A DNA stretch of 64,000 nucleotides. It comes from Ruegeria atlantica (lineage in GTDB: Bacteria > Pseudomonadota > Alphaproteobacteria > Rhodobacterales > Rhodobacteraceae). Of this stretch, positions 16,534 through 24,638 are shown piece by piece. Below the pieces are notes generated by a model. It did no database searches. It was not told the DNA's origin and saw nothing but the letters and a program-made list of their open reading frames with translations. The position numbers and the translations under genes were made by a program. The first letter of the stretch is position 1. Each line of letters starts with the position of its first letter. Location: NCBI GenBank assembly GCA_013032095.1, contig WQBJ01000016.1, forward strand, positions 1 through 64,000, read 5' to 3'.

Positions 16534-17427
16534 CTAAGCCTGTCGGATGTGCTCTCTCAAATGCTCAAGGAACAAACGAACGCGTCGGGGTTGGAAAGTT
16601 TTTTCGTGGTATACGCCGAATACGCCGACATCTGGAAATCGGCTATCAAGGCAAATTGGAACCAATAGTTCAGCCTCAACCAGATCCGCGGCCATGACTT
16701 CCGGCAATAGTCCTATTCCCATTCCCCGAACCAGCGCCTCTCGGTAGATGTGGGTTTGGTTTGCCACCAAGCGCCAGGGTTGTCGCAATTTGCGCAGGCC
16801 GGTCTTGGTCATCAATGGCCAGCTGTCGCCGAAGCGTGAGCCGCCGAACGCCAGACAAGAATGGTTATCGAGGTCCTGAACGGTAGTCGGTACGCCAAGT
16901 CTTTCAAGATAGGAAGGTGCAGCAAACAAACTCAGCCGCGTGTCCATCAGTTTGGTGACAATCAAAGAACTGTCTTCAAGTGAGATTGCCAACCGGATCG
17001 AAAGATCGACCTTTGAACTGATAAAATCAGTCTGATCGTTTTCGAACACGAGATCGAACAGCACATCCGGATAGAGCTTCTGGAAGCTCTCGACCGCATC
17101 CAGCAGCAATGGCGAACCGATGCCTTCGGGTGCCGCTACGCGGACAATCCCCGAGGGACTGGCACCCTTTCGATCTGCGACGTCTTGTTCCAATTCCGCC
17201 ATCTGGTCCAGCATGGTTTTGCACCCGTGATAGTAGTGCTGACCGGCATCGGTCACCTCCATAGACCGTGTGGTGCGGTTGATGAGCCGTAAACCCAGCA
17301 TCGCTTCCAGATCAGCCACGTGCCGACCTACGATCGCAGGGGCAACGTTTTGGTCCGCAGCAGCGGCGGCGAAGCTGCCCAATTCGACCACGCGGGTGAA
17401 AACGGCCATCTTTCTGAGCTTATCCAT
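16534..17427 (-). CDS. LysR-family transcriptional regulator
   Basis: This 297-residue protein has the typical N-terminal winged helix-turn-helix (residues about 4-62: 'MAVFTRVVELGSFAAAAAD', 'VGRHVADLEAMLG'), followed by a periplasmic-binding-protein-like co-inducer domain (about 90-290). It resembles the CrgA/DmlR-type subgroup that begins 'MDKLRKMAVFTRVVE'. It is divergent from the exported metallo-beta-lactamase-fold gene with a 96-bp shared upstream region holding a TATTG-N9-CAATA dyad. It most likely controls that gene and the cupin behind it. The co-inducer is unknown. Confidence 0.9.
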   Translation of the reverse strand: MDKLRKMAVFTRVVELGSFAAAAADQNVAPAIVGRHVADLEAMLGLRLINRTTRSMEVTDAGQHYYHGCKTMLDQMAELEQDVADRKGASPSGIVRVAAPEGIGSPLLLDAVESFQKLYPDVLFDLVFENDQTDFISSKVDLSIRLAISLEDSSLIVTKLMDTRLSLFAAPSYLERLGVPTTVQDLDNHSCLAFGGSRFGDSWPLMTKTGLRKLRQPWRLVANQTHIYREALVRGMGIGLLPEVMAADLVEAELLVPICLDSRFPDVGVFGVYHEKTFQPRRVRLFLEHLREHIRQA

Positions 17428-17491
17428 TCGATACTTTCAGTAAATTCTATTTTGCATTTTGCGATCATTATGCCCGCTATCGTCAAGGATA

Positions 17492-17510
17492 TATTGCCTC
17501 TCAGACAATA
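17492..17510. promoter_or_regulatory. T-N11-A-type dyad between LysR and MBL-fold genes
   Basis: TATTG-N9-CAATA is an interrupted inverted repeat containing the T-N11-A signature of LysR-family sites. It lies directly before the GGAGG ribosome-binding site of the gene at 17524, in the intergenic region shared with the divergent lysR gene. It is close to the start codon, so it may act as the repression site or only as chance symmetry. Confidence 0.3.
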
Positions 17511-17523
17511 GGAGGCCCGTGCC

Positions 17524-18381
17524 ATGAAATGCATCTTCACCGCCCTTGCAGCCGCAGCCACCCTTGGGACCGCTGCCATCGCCGCCGACGACGAACTAAA
17601 GCCAGTCATGACCGAGCTGAAAGACGGTGTTTTCCAGTTCCATATGGCACATTATTCCAGTCTGGTCGTGATCTCTGAAGAAGGCGTCATCGTTGTCGAT
17701 CCCAACCAGGAATTCCGCGCAGCTGCAATGCGCGCCGAAATCCAAAAGCTGACAGACAAGCCTGTCGTCAAGGTGCTCTACTCTCATCCCCATTTTGATC
17801 ATTCGCGCGGTGGACAGATCTTCAAAGAAGAAGGTGCAGAGTTCATCACGCATGAAGGATGCACTGAGCTTTTAAGCCGTGATCTGGAAGACCGGGTTGT
17901 GCAGCCAGACGTTACCTATGATGGGGATCACTACCGAGTCGAGCTCGGCGGCAAGATCGTCGAAATGCGCTACTTCGGCTCGAATGATGGCCAGTGCAAC
18001 AGCGCCATCTACATGCCGGAAGACAAGGTCCTCATGGCGGTCGACTGGCACCTTCAGGGCTTCGTGAACCTTCCCGGCCGCCTGAACACGCATGATTATG
18101 TGGGTTCGCTGAACACTCTGCGCCGTGTGACGACCGAACTGGATTTCGACACGGTCATATCAGGGCACATGGCGATGTCTTCACCGGAACAACTGGCAGA
18201 AGATCTGGCTTTCAACGAAGCGCTTTTCAAAGCCGTGTCCGAAGGTCTGGCAGCCGGAAAGACCGTCGACGAGTTGAAGGAAACGGTGAAGCTGCCCGAG
18301 TTCAGCCACTGGTTCATGTATGACCAAAACCTGTCTGCGCATGTGGAGCGCATGGCCTATTCGATCTGGCACGGCCACTGA
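17524..18381 (+). CDS. Exported metallo-beta-lactamase-fold hydrolase
   Basis: The 285-residue protein begins with a Sec signal peptide (Ala-rich, cleavage near 'AIAADD', residue 20). The zinc-binding HxHxDH is H88-P-H90-F-D92-H93 ('YSHPHFDHSRGG'). Further ligands are likely at 'DWHLQG' (about residue 180) and 'SGHMAMS' (about 220), in line with a two-metal site. The C-terminal about 60 residues are helical. GGAGG lies 8 bases before ATG 17524. It is followed by a cupin gene 68 bases later; together they suggest periplasmic hydrolysis or detoxification of a small molecule. The substrate is unknown. Confidence 0.85.
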   Translation: MKCIFTALAAAATLGTAAIAADDELKPVMTELKDGVFQFHMAHYSSLVVISEEGVIVVDPNQEFRAAAMRAEIQKLTDKPVVKVLYSHPHFDHSRGGQIFKEEGAEFITHEGCTELLSRDLEDRVVQPDVTYDGDHYRVELGGKIVEMRYFGSNDGQCNSAIYMPEDKVLMAVDWHLQGFVNLPGRLNTHDYVGSLNTLRRVTTELDFDTVISGHMAMSSPEQLAEDLAFNEALFKAVSEGLAAGKTVDELKETVKLPEFSHWFMYDQNLSAHVERMAYSIWHGH

Positions 18382-18449
18382 CCTGAACGGGGCGGGCAGA
18401 TCCGCTGTCCGTCATTTCCCCTGCTGAGGAATCTAAAGCGGAGCAATAC

Positions 18450-18920
18450 ATGTCCGAGAAAACCGAAATCACCAACAAGAAAACCGTGATCAGCGGCTGG
18501 CATGAAGGCCGAAAGTATTTCATGGCCGAAAACGAATACACTTCGGTCGCGGCCGGAAAGGAGGATACGCAGTCTGAATATGTCTTCGGTACTGGCGAAA
18601 TTGCGCCTGGCAACTGCATTCCGGATCACTACCACAAATGGGAAGACCAGACCTTTCACGTCCTTGAGGGAGAGCTTGAGGTCAAAATCGGTGATCAAGT
18701 ATTCCGAGCGGGTCCGGGCGCCAGTATCCAATGCCCACGCGGCGTCTCTCACTACATGAAAAACGTTGGCGACAAAACAGCCAAGCTGATCAGTTACATC
18801 TTCCCGGGTGACTGGGCCGAAGATTTCATGGTCGAAACCTCCCGTCAGAACGAAACCGGTGAACGGGATCTCAAGCTGATCGAAGAACGCTTTGGCGTCG
18901 TTTACCTGCAAAGGCGTTGA
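18450..18920 (+). CDS. Cupin-domain protein
   Basis: This 156-residue cytosolic protein (no signal peptide) has a cupin core: 'DHYHKWEDQTFHVLEGELEV' (residues 59-78) and the second motif 'PRGVSHYMKN' (about 97-105). H60, H62 and H101 occupy usual metal-ligand places. By spacing, the glutamate normally placed five residues after the second His is Gln here (Q67), with E65 and D66 beside it, so metal binding may be altered. An AGCGGAG sits about 7 bases upstream of the ATG. It lies between the MBL-fold gene and grxB (9-base gap to the latter) and is probably co-transcribed. Confidence 0.8.
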   Translation: MSEKTEITNKKTVISGWHEGRKYFMAENEYTSVAAGKEDTQSEYVFGTGEIAPGNCIPDHYHKWEDQTFHVLEGELEVKIGDQVFRAGPGASIQCPRGVSHYMKNVGDKTAKLISYIFPGDWAEDFMVETSRQNETGERDLKLIEERFGVVYLQRR

Positions 18921-18929
18921 GGTAATTTA

Positions 18930-19724
18930 ATGAAACTCTACGTCTTTGAAACCTGCCCGTTCTGCGTGCGTGCTCGCATAATGGCTGGTCTAAAGGGACT
19001 ATCGGCCCAACTTGTCTATGTGACACCGGGACATATCCCATCTGAACTCGAAGACCGGATCGACAGATTGACCGTACCGATTTTGGTAGATGGTGAGACA
19101 CTGATCCAAGACAGCACGGATATCATTCGCCATTTCGACTCTTATGGCCCGCCTTTGCTGCCATCTTATGGCACAGGCCCGGAACTTGAGGAATGGCGCA
19201 AGTCGATTTCCTCGGCGCTCAACGCTCTTTGCTACCCACGTATGCCGTACTTGAATGTTCCCGAGTTGGCATCGTCAGGGGCCCAAGGTTTCTTTGAAAA
19301 TGCAATGCCAAAGCGGATCGGCATGACGTTTGCCGATGCGCTTGCGCAGAGTCCACGGCTTGCCGGTGAAGTTGAAGCTGTATTGCCCCAAGTTGCCCCG
19401 TTTTTAACAGGGAGTACTCTGAACTTCGACACGCTGGCCGTATTGGCAGAGCTGCGGAGTCTAACGATGGTCGCTGAACTGAGATTTCCCGAGAACATTT
19501 TCCGATCCTTCCACAGTTTGGTAGACCGCGCCGGAATCTCTCCATTCACGCCTGTTGCAGCTTGCAGAGCGGTTTTAAAACCTGAGAGAATGACCCGCTT
19601 CCCTAGTCTGGAAAGAACCCAATATTGTGAAGGTAGGCGGTGCATTGTTGAAAAGCTCGATTTCAGCTTAGCTTACGGTCCAGTTCTTCCACGAATGGCC
19701 GGATATCTCCGATATGTGCTTTGA
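18930..19724 (+). CDS. grxB: Glutaredoxin 2 (GrxB-type) with C-terminal run-on
   Basis: The start '[12 protein letters not shown]' carries the redox pair C9-P-F-C12. A cis-Pro loop 'LTVPILVDG' follows near residue 50, and then a helical GST-like C-terminal domain matching bacterial glutaredoxin 2, which uses glutathione to reduce protein disulfides in the cytosol. Family members are about 215 residues; this frame runs to 264. The last about 50 residues do not resemble the family and overlap the convergent cysteine-desulfhydrase gene by 62 bases, suggesting that the original stop was lost and the tail is read-through. It starts 9 bases after the cupin stop. Confidence 0.85.
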   Translation: MKLYVFETCPFCVRARIMAGLKGLSAQLVYVTPGHIPSELEDRIDRLTVPILVDGETLIQDSTDIIRHFDSYGPPLLPSYGTGPELEEWRKSISSALNALCYPRMPYLNVPELASSGAQGFFENAMPKRIGMTFADALAQSPRLAGEVEAVLPQVAPFLTGSTLNFDTLAVLAELRSLTMVAELRFPENIFRSFHSLVDRAGISPFTPVAACRAVLKPERMTRFPSLERTQYCEGRRCIVEKLDFSLAYGPVLPRMAGYLRYVL

Positions 19725-20706
19725 TCCATTCCGGATCGTAATAGGTATCTAAATATCGATCACCGCTGTCGCAGAGCAGGGTCACGATCGAGCCCTTCTG
19801 ATTGTCGCGCATCATCTCGTTGGCTATCTGCAGCGCCCCCCAAAGGTTGGTTCCTGTGGACGCACCCGCCCGTCGGCCGATCCGTTTTTCCAGCCAAAGC
19901 ATTGTCGCCACGCTTGCAGCATCCGGCACTTTGATCATCCGGTCGATGACATCCGGCTGGAATGAGTTTTCGACTTTGGGGCGGCCTATGCCCTCGATCC
20001 GGCTGGATGTGTCGGATAGCAGCGTCCGATCTCTGGTCAGGTAACTGTCGTAGAACACTGATTTCTCTGGATCGACGACCGTCAGGGATGTTTCATATCC
20101 TTTGTACCGGATGAATCTGCCAAGCGTTGCCGAAGTTCCGCCGGTACCCGCGCTCATCACCAGCATCGAGGGAACCGGGTGCGGCTCATACTCCATCTGG
20201 CGAAAGATACTTTCTGCGATGTTGTTATTGCCACGCCAGTCAGTGGCGCGTTCGGCATAGGTGAACTGATCCATGAAATACCCACCAATGGATTTAGCAA
20301 GCTCCACTGAGGCCCCGTGCATCTCCGGCGCTGAGTTTACGAAATGCGTCTGCCCACCATAAAACTCGATCAATCTGATTTTGGAATGCGCAGTACTTTT
20401 GGGGATCACGGCGATGAAAGGAACACCGATCATGCGTGCGAAATAGGCCTCGGAAACAGCGGTACTGCCAGATGAGGCCTCAATGATGGTTGTGCCCTCT
20501 TTGATTTTACCGTTGCAAAGTGCGTAAAGGAACAGGGAACGGGCCAGCCGATGTTTCAGACTGCCCGTGGGATGTGTACTTTCATCTTTCAGGTAGATGT
20601 CCACTCCATCCAGGTGCGGAACTGGCAACTTGAAGAGATGCGTATCCGCTGACCTGTGCGCATCTGCATTGATCTTGGCTATAGCGCCCGCGACCCAATG
20701 ATCCAT
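19663..20706 (-). CDS. PLP-dependent cysteine desulfhydrase (Cds1-type)
   Basis: The 347-residue protein belongs to fold-type II PLP enzymes. The PLP lysine is K51 in '[15 protein letters not shown]', followed by the Ser/Thr-rich substrate loop '[14 protein letters not shown]' and the phosphate-binding glycines '[13 protein letters not shown]'. The opening '[21 protein letters not shown]' and '[20 protein letters not shown]' match Cds1-type L-cysteine desulfhydrases, which break cysteine into pyruvate, ammonia and H2S, rather than ordinary CysK/CysM. Cytosolic. It converges on grxB with 62 bases of 3' overlap. With grxB and the GST nearby it points to sulfur/thiol handling. Cysteine synthase activity is a less likely alternative. 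Confidence 0.8.
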   Translation of the reverse strand: MDHWVAGAIAKINADAHRSADTHLFKLPVPHLDGVDIYLKDESTHPTGSLKHRLARSLFLYALCNGKIKEGTTIIEASSGSTAVSEAYFARMIGVPFIAVIPKSTAHSKIRLIEFYGGQTHFVNSAPEMHGASVELAKSIGGYFMDQFTYAERATDWRGNNNIAESIFRQMEYEPHPVPSMLVMSAGTGGTSATLGRFIRYKGYETSLTVVDPEKSVFYDSYLTRDRTLLSDTSSRIEGIGRPKVENSFQPDVIDRMIKVPDAASVATMLWLEKRIGRRAGASTGTNLWGALQIANEMMRDNQKGSIVTLLCDSGDRYLDTYYDPEWIKAHIGDIRPFVEELDRKLS

Positions 20707-20792
20707 TTCGCCCTCACCTCCCTTACTTGGCCCTGTTCAACCGTACGCCCGCCCACTTGCCTATGGCAAATGGACGGGGTTGATGAGTAGTG

Positions 20793-21503
20793 TCAGCCGC
20801 AGCAACCGCCCGACTTGGTTTGTTTAGGTTGGCAAGGTGCTTCGTTCAGATTGGCACCACGTCCCAGCCACGTCCGTTCGGCCAGATAGAAATCCGAGAA
20901 TTTCTGGAGAAAATCCTCGGGAACCGATTTCGTGGGTATACCGCTATCCAAAAGCGTTTTCTGCCAGGCCTTCACCTTCGGGTAATCAGCAAGCATGTCA
21001 TAGCCACTGCGATCCTCGACAATTGCCGCGCGATGCAGCAGGGGTAACCAGGCAATATCCACGTTTCCCAGGGACTCGCCCGAGAAATACGCTCCCTGCC
21101 CCAATTGGCGTTCGGCCTTTTCAAACGACTTGGAGAGTTTGGCCATGCGTTCGTCCAGCACGTCTTTATCGGCGCTCTGCATCGTGCTGCACTGTATCAG
21201 GTAGTGTTTGGTGGCTTGATAACTCCACGCCCGTTCTGTCGCGCGTTGCTCGGGCGTCAAACCATGTTGCAGCGGGGCAGTGATCTCGTCGAGGTATTCA
21301 ACGATTGCGTCAGACTCGAACAACACGTGCCCGCTTTCAGTTATCAATACCGGAACCTGACCGGTGGGCGAGATGTCCAGAAACCACGCGGGCTTGTTCT
21401 TCAAGTCGATGTATTCAATATCATAGGGAACCTGCTTGGCCTCGAGCATCGCCGTGACGCGCTGAACGAACGGGCAGATTTTGAAACTGACGATCTTGAT
21501 CAT
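20793..21503 (-). CDS. Glutathione S-transferase-family protein with CCG tail
   Basis: ATG 21503 is chosen because 'MIKIVSFKICPFVQRVTAML' is the classic thioredoxin-like start; longer readings upstream overlap the divergent sigma-factor gene. The 236-residue product has the N-terminal GSH-binding domain ('PTGQVPVL', then 'ESDAIVEYL') and an all-helical C-terminal domain. The active-site pair is C-P-F-V, a single Cys, as in omega/beta-like classes. The protein ends 'PCQPKQTKSGGCCG', an unusual Cys-rich tail that could bind metal or form mixed disulfides. It is divergent from the SigZ-type gene across 139 bases. Confidence 0.85.
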   Translation of the reverse strand: MIKIVSFKICPFVQRVTAMLEAKQVPYDIEYIDLKNKPAWFLDISPTGQVPVLITESGHVLFESDAIVEYLDEITAPLQHGLTPEQRATERAWSYQATKHYLIQCSTMQSADKDVLDERMAKLSKSFEKAERQLGQGAYFSGESLGNVDIAWLPLLHRAAIVEDRSGYDMLADYPKVKAWQKTLLDSGIPTKSVPEDFLQKFSDFYLAERTWLGRGANLNEAPCQPKQTKSGGCCG

Positions 21504-21642
21504 AGGTGTAGTCCTTCTTGGTTGATCCAACTTGTAAGACGGATGGCAACTCAAAAAGACGAGCCTGTCCGGAAAGAAGCGTTTAAAATATTGATGCTGA
21601 ACGTTTTTATTTGACCTGTTGTGGACACAAGGTGAGGCGCTG

Positions 21643-22200
21643 ATGGTACAATCCACCCCGGATCTGAAGGTTATTTGGTCAGAATACCGCGCCAGCTTGC
21701 TGGCCTTTCTGCGTTCGAAAGTATCGAACCAGGAGGACGCTGAAGACTTACTTCAGGAAATCTTGCTGAAAACACACAAGAGCATCGGAAGCCTCGACAA
21801 GGTCGAAAGCCTAAAAGCGTGGTTGTTTCAGATCGCGAACAACACGATCACCGACTTCTATCGGAGCAAAGCGCGGGGTACGAATGTTCATCCGAACGAC
21901 CTTTGGCACGGTGAAATGGATGAAGATGACCAGCATGTTTTGGAGAGTTGTGTGGTGCCGTTCATTGATGCTTTGCCATCTGAAATGGGCAGATTGCTAC
22001 ACCAAATAGACCTGCACGGCGTGTCGCAAAAAGAACTCGCGGTTGAACTGGGTATCAGCTACTCGACACTAAAGTCCCGAGTGCAGGCCAGCCGTCGACA
22101 ATTGCGCAAACTTTTCGAGGATTGCTGCGACTTTTCACGCGATCAGAAGGGAAACATTGTTGGCTTTGAACGCAAAGGCAGCAACTGCGATCCATGCTGA
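21643..22200 (+). CDS. sigZ: SigZ-type RNA polymerase sigma factor (ECF)
   Basis: ATG 21643 (AGGTGAGG upstream) gives 185 residues. Region 2 ('WSEYRASLLAFLRSKV', 'DAEDLLQEILLKTHKSIGSL') and region 4 ('GVSQKELAVELGISYSTLKS') are typical of ECF sigma factors. The family's C-terminal extension is present: 'CCDFSRDQKGNIV' and a final 'NCDPC', four Cys that mark SigZ members. No anti-sigma gene is adjacent, so activity could be set by the Cys tail itself through redox or metal binding (inference). It is divergent from the GST gene, a plausible target, and converges on the two-component kinase gene. Confidence 0.85.
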   Translation: MVQSTPDLKVIWSEYRASLLAFLRSKVSNQEDAEDLLQEILLKTHKSIGSLDKVESLKAWLFQIANNTITDFYRSKARGTNVHPNDLWHGEMDEDDQHVLESCVVPFIDALPSEMGRLLHQIDLHGVSQKELAVELGISYSTLKSRVQASRRQLRKLFEDCCDFSRDQKGNIVGFERKGSNCDPC

Positions 22201-22251
22201 ATGCTGACGCAAGTTCTAAGCTGCCCGTCCTTAGTGCTTTTCAATGAAGCA

Positions 22252-23814
22252 TTAGAATCTGATCCGAAAACTGGCGCCGAGCGCTGGGTTCATTGCCTCG
22301 ATCACTGCATCGGCTTGCTGCAAAATAGCGACTACAATTGACAAGCCGAGACCGGTACCACCCTCGTCTCTTCTGGTTGTGAAGAAAGGTTCCGCGATGC
22401 GAGTACGGTTTCGTTCAGAAATCCCGGTGCCATTGTCTGCAACAACGAGGCTGTTCGAGGCCATCTCATAGGTTATGTCAACACGCGTCGCGCCGTTCTG
22501 GAATGCGTTTTGTAACAGGTGGTGCAGAACAATTTGCCCCTGATCTTTGGACAAAGGCAGGTGCGTGTCTGATGGCGCGTGCAACTCGATTACTTGTTCG
22601 GGAAACGAGGCTAAGACGGTTTCGACAATATCTGCCAGTGGCGTTGGGGTCGGATCAGCTTGGATACTGGCCCGGGCCAATTCGCGCAGGCGAGCCAACA
22701 GTGCGTTCATGCGCAGGCCCTCTTCCCGGATATTGTGAACCAGTTTCTGATTGCGCTCACCGGACACGGCAGAGGGTCCATCGGACAGCAGTTCGGCCGC
22801 ACCAAGAATTGCGGTGACGGGCGATTTCAACTCATGTGTTACGTGGCTAGTATAAGTCTCGATCGCTGCAGACCGTTCCGACAAGGTTGAAGCCATGGAC
22901 ACGACGTTGTTGCCCAATTCCGCCAACTCCTGCACACCATAGTGCGGCACGGGATTGGGGGTCGGTTTCAATCCGGTAGCGACATCCCGACTCTGACTGC
23001 TGAGATCGCGAATGGGCTTTGATATCAGCCGCCACATCAGCCAACCGACCCCAGCGGCGGACACCAGCATGAATATTGCAACAGAGGCTAAGGTGAAGCG
23101 TTCTTGAAACAGAAATTTCCGAAGGTCCATAGGCGTGCGAGACAGGTACACAGCGCCAAGAACCCGATCTTCCAACACCACCGGATGAGCGACAAACACA
23201 CGGTAAGAGGTGTCTCGACTGATCGAGTTCAGCAGGTGTCGCTTGGATGGATCGTTCCGATACCGCAACACTGAGACGGTTTCTCCCTGCAGGGCCTGCG
23301 CCACTTCCGGTACATGCAGAAAAGACCCGCTTACAGATCCGCTACTAGCAATGACTTGCCCGGAGTGATCCAGAAAAACATATCCCGACAGCGTTGTTTT
23401 CTGGGCCGAGCTTGCCAAATGTGACAGCTGAGTGGAGATCGCCGCATAGGGCACATCCAGCGGTTCATCATTTGCAATCGGCTCGGGGCGCGGGGGTGAG
23501 ACGCGCCCGCGAAACAGATCCAGGCGGGGTGGGATGGGATGAAAATCCTGCGCAAGACGTTCGATCTGGTCCGCGGACAACTGGTGGCCAACACCCGGCG
23601 CAGGCTGGAGTTTGGCAATACTTGCGGCGTAAAGCTCGGCAAAGATAACCGCTTGGGACAAAAGGCTGCGCTCGGTTTCGCGCGCGAACTGGTTGCTGGA
23701 CAGTCGGGCGCCCAGAACGCCGATGATCGGAAGCGTCACCAAGGCGATACAGACCAGTGCAATCACCAGCGCAAGAGATGGCCGCCATTTTTGCTTGATG
23801 GTCAGCACTGACAA
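22252..23814 (-). CDS. Sensor histidine kinase of the exosortase unit
   Basis: This 520-residue inner-membrane kinase has a first transmembrane helix at about 12-36, a periplasmic sensor region (about 37-235), a second helix at about 240-262 and a HAMP-like linker. The phospho-accepting H-box follows ('SHVTHELKSPVTAILG'), then N-box 'LLQNAFQNGA', G1 'VVADNGTGIS' and G2 'EGGTGLGLSIV', all intact. The sensor part resembles CreC-like kinases. It overlaps the response-regulator gene by 13 bases and so is co-translated with it. Placed downstream of the VIT/vWA protein and exosortase in the same direction, it is probably dedicated to sensing that surface system's state or the envelope stress it answers. 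Confidence 0.9.
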   Translation of the reverse strand: MSVLTIKQKWRPSLALVIALVCIALVTLPIIGVLGARLSSNQFARETERSLLSQAVIFAELYAASIAKLQPAPGVGHQLSADQIERLAQDFHPIPPRLDLFRGRVSPPRPEPIANDEPLDVPYAAISTQLSHLASSAQKTTLSGYVFLDHSGQVIASSGSVSGSFLHVPEVAQALQGETVSVLRYRNDPSKRHLLNSISRDTSYRVFVAHPVVLEDRVLGAVYLSRTPMDLRKFLFQERFTLASVAIFMLVSAAGVGWLMWRLISKPIRDLSSQSRDVATGLKPTPNPVPHYGVQELAELGNNVVSMASTLSERSAAIETYTSHVTHELKSPVTAILGAAELLSDGPSAVSGERNQKLVHNIREEGLRMNALLARLRELARASIQADPTPTPLADIVETVLASFPEQVIELHAPSDTHLPLSKDQGQIVLHHLLQNAFQNGATRVDITYEMASNSLVVADNGTGISERNRTRIAEPFFTTRRDEGGTGLGLSIVVAILQQADAVIEAMNPALGASFRIRF

Positions 23815-24485
23815 ATGCCCAGCTTTACCCCAACCCCGTGCACAGTTTGAATCAAGTCGGGATAGCCCAGCGCGCGCGCCTTTTGACGGATATTACGGAT
23901 GTGGCTGTCGACCGTGCGACCGGACAGATAGGTGTTGTGTCCATAAACCTGCTCGATCAGCTGGGCGCGCGCGTAAACCCTGCTTGGTGCTTTGGCCAGA
24001 ATCGACAGCACCGAGAATTCGATCCCGGTCAACTGGATCTCGGCCTCAGCAAGGGTGCAACGATGTGCGCTATGATCCAGTCTCAGGTCCTGAAAGACTG
24101 TGACCTCGTCCGGCGATTTTGTGTCTGCCGAGCGGGCTAGGATAGCTTTAATCCTTAGCACCAGCTCGCGCGGGCTGAAGGGTTTGGTGACATAGTCATC
24201 CCCTCCAAGCTGAAATCCCAGAATACGGTCGATCTCATCATCCCGCGCGGTCAGAAACAGGATCGGCACGGTTGAGCTTTTTCGCAGCTCCTTGCAGGCT
24301 TCCAAACCATCCATTTCCGGCATTCCGATATCCAGAATAACAAGATCCGCCTGTGTTTCCTCAAATAGCTTAAGCGCATCCTGACCGGTGGACGCCTCGG
24401 TTGTACGAAAGCCAGAATCCTCGAGAGCAAAGCGCACGACATCACGAATACGGGCATCATCATCTACGATTAGGATGTTGTTCAC
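23802..24485 (-). CDS. OmpR-family response regulator of the exosortase unit
   Basis: GTG 24485 gives 'VNNILIVDDDARIRDVVRFA', the usual receiver start; a longer ATG reading from 24521 adds 12 residues of basic, unlikely sequence. The receiver has the acidic triad 'DDD', the phosphorylated Asp in 'LVILDIGMPEMDG' and Lys in 'YVTKPFSPREL'. A winged-helix OmpR/PhoB domain follows (about 130-225, 'RVYARAQLIEQVYG', 'RTVDSHIRNIRQKA'). 228 residues. The stop overlaps the kinase start. It probably controls the upstream exosortase/target genes; no operator could be recognised. Confidence 0.9.
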   Translation of the reverse strand: MNNILIVDDDARIRDVVRFALEDSGFRTTEASTGQDALKLFEETQADLVILDIGMPEMDGLEACKELRKSSTVPILFLTARDDEIDRILGFQLGGDDYVTKPFSPRELVLRIKAILARSADTKSPDEVTVFQDLRLDHSAHRCTLAEAEIQLTGIEFSVLSILAKAPSRVYARAQLIEQVYGHNTYLSGRTVDSHIRNIRQKARALGYPDLIQTVHGVGVKLGICQC

Positions 24486-24638
24486 TATGCGCGTCCACCA
24501 CCGAAGTTTCACCGAAGTCACGATCAGAGATCATACTGCCCTTGGCCGGGTCAAGTGGGGGCTGTATCTGCGGCCTGCGCCAGATGAAATCATCCCCAAG
24601 CCACCAGGCATCAGTGCGTAGTTTGTAAGGTATGCTTC

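Noticed and set aside
21105..21614. 169-codon frame antisense to the GST gene
   Set aside because: Shadow of the GST gene; ends inside the divergent promoter region and lacks a ribosome-binding site.
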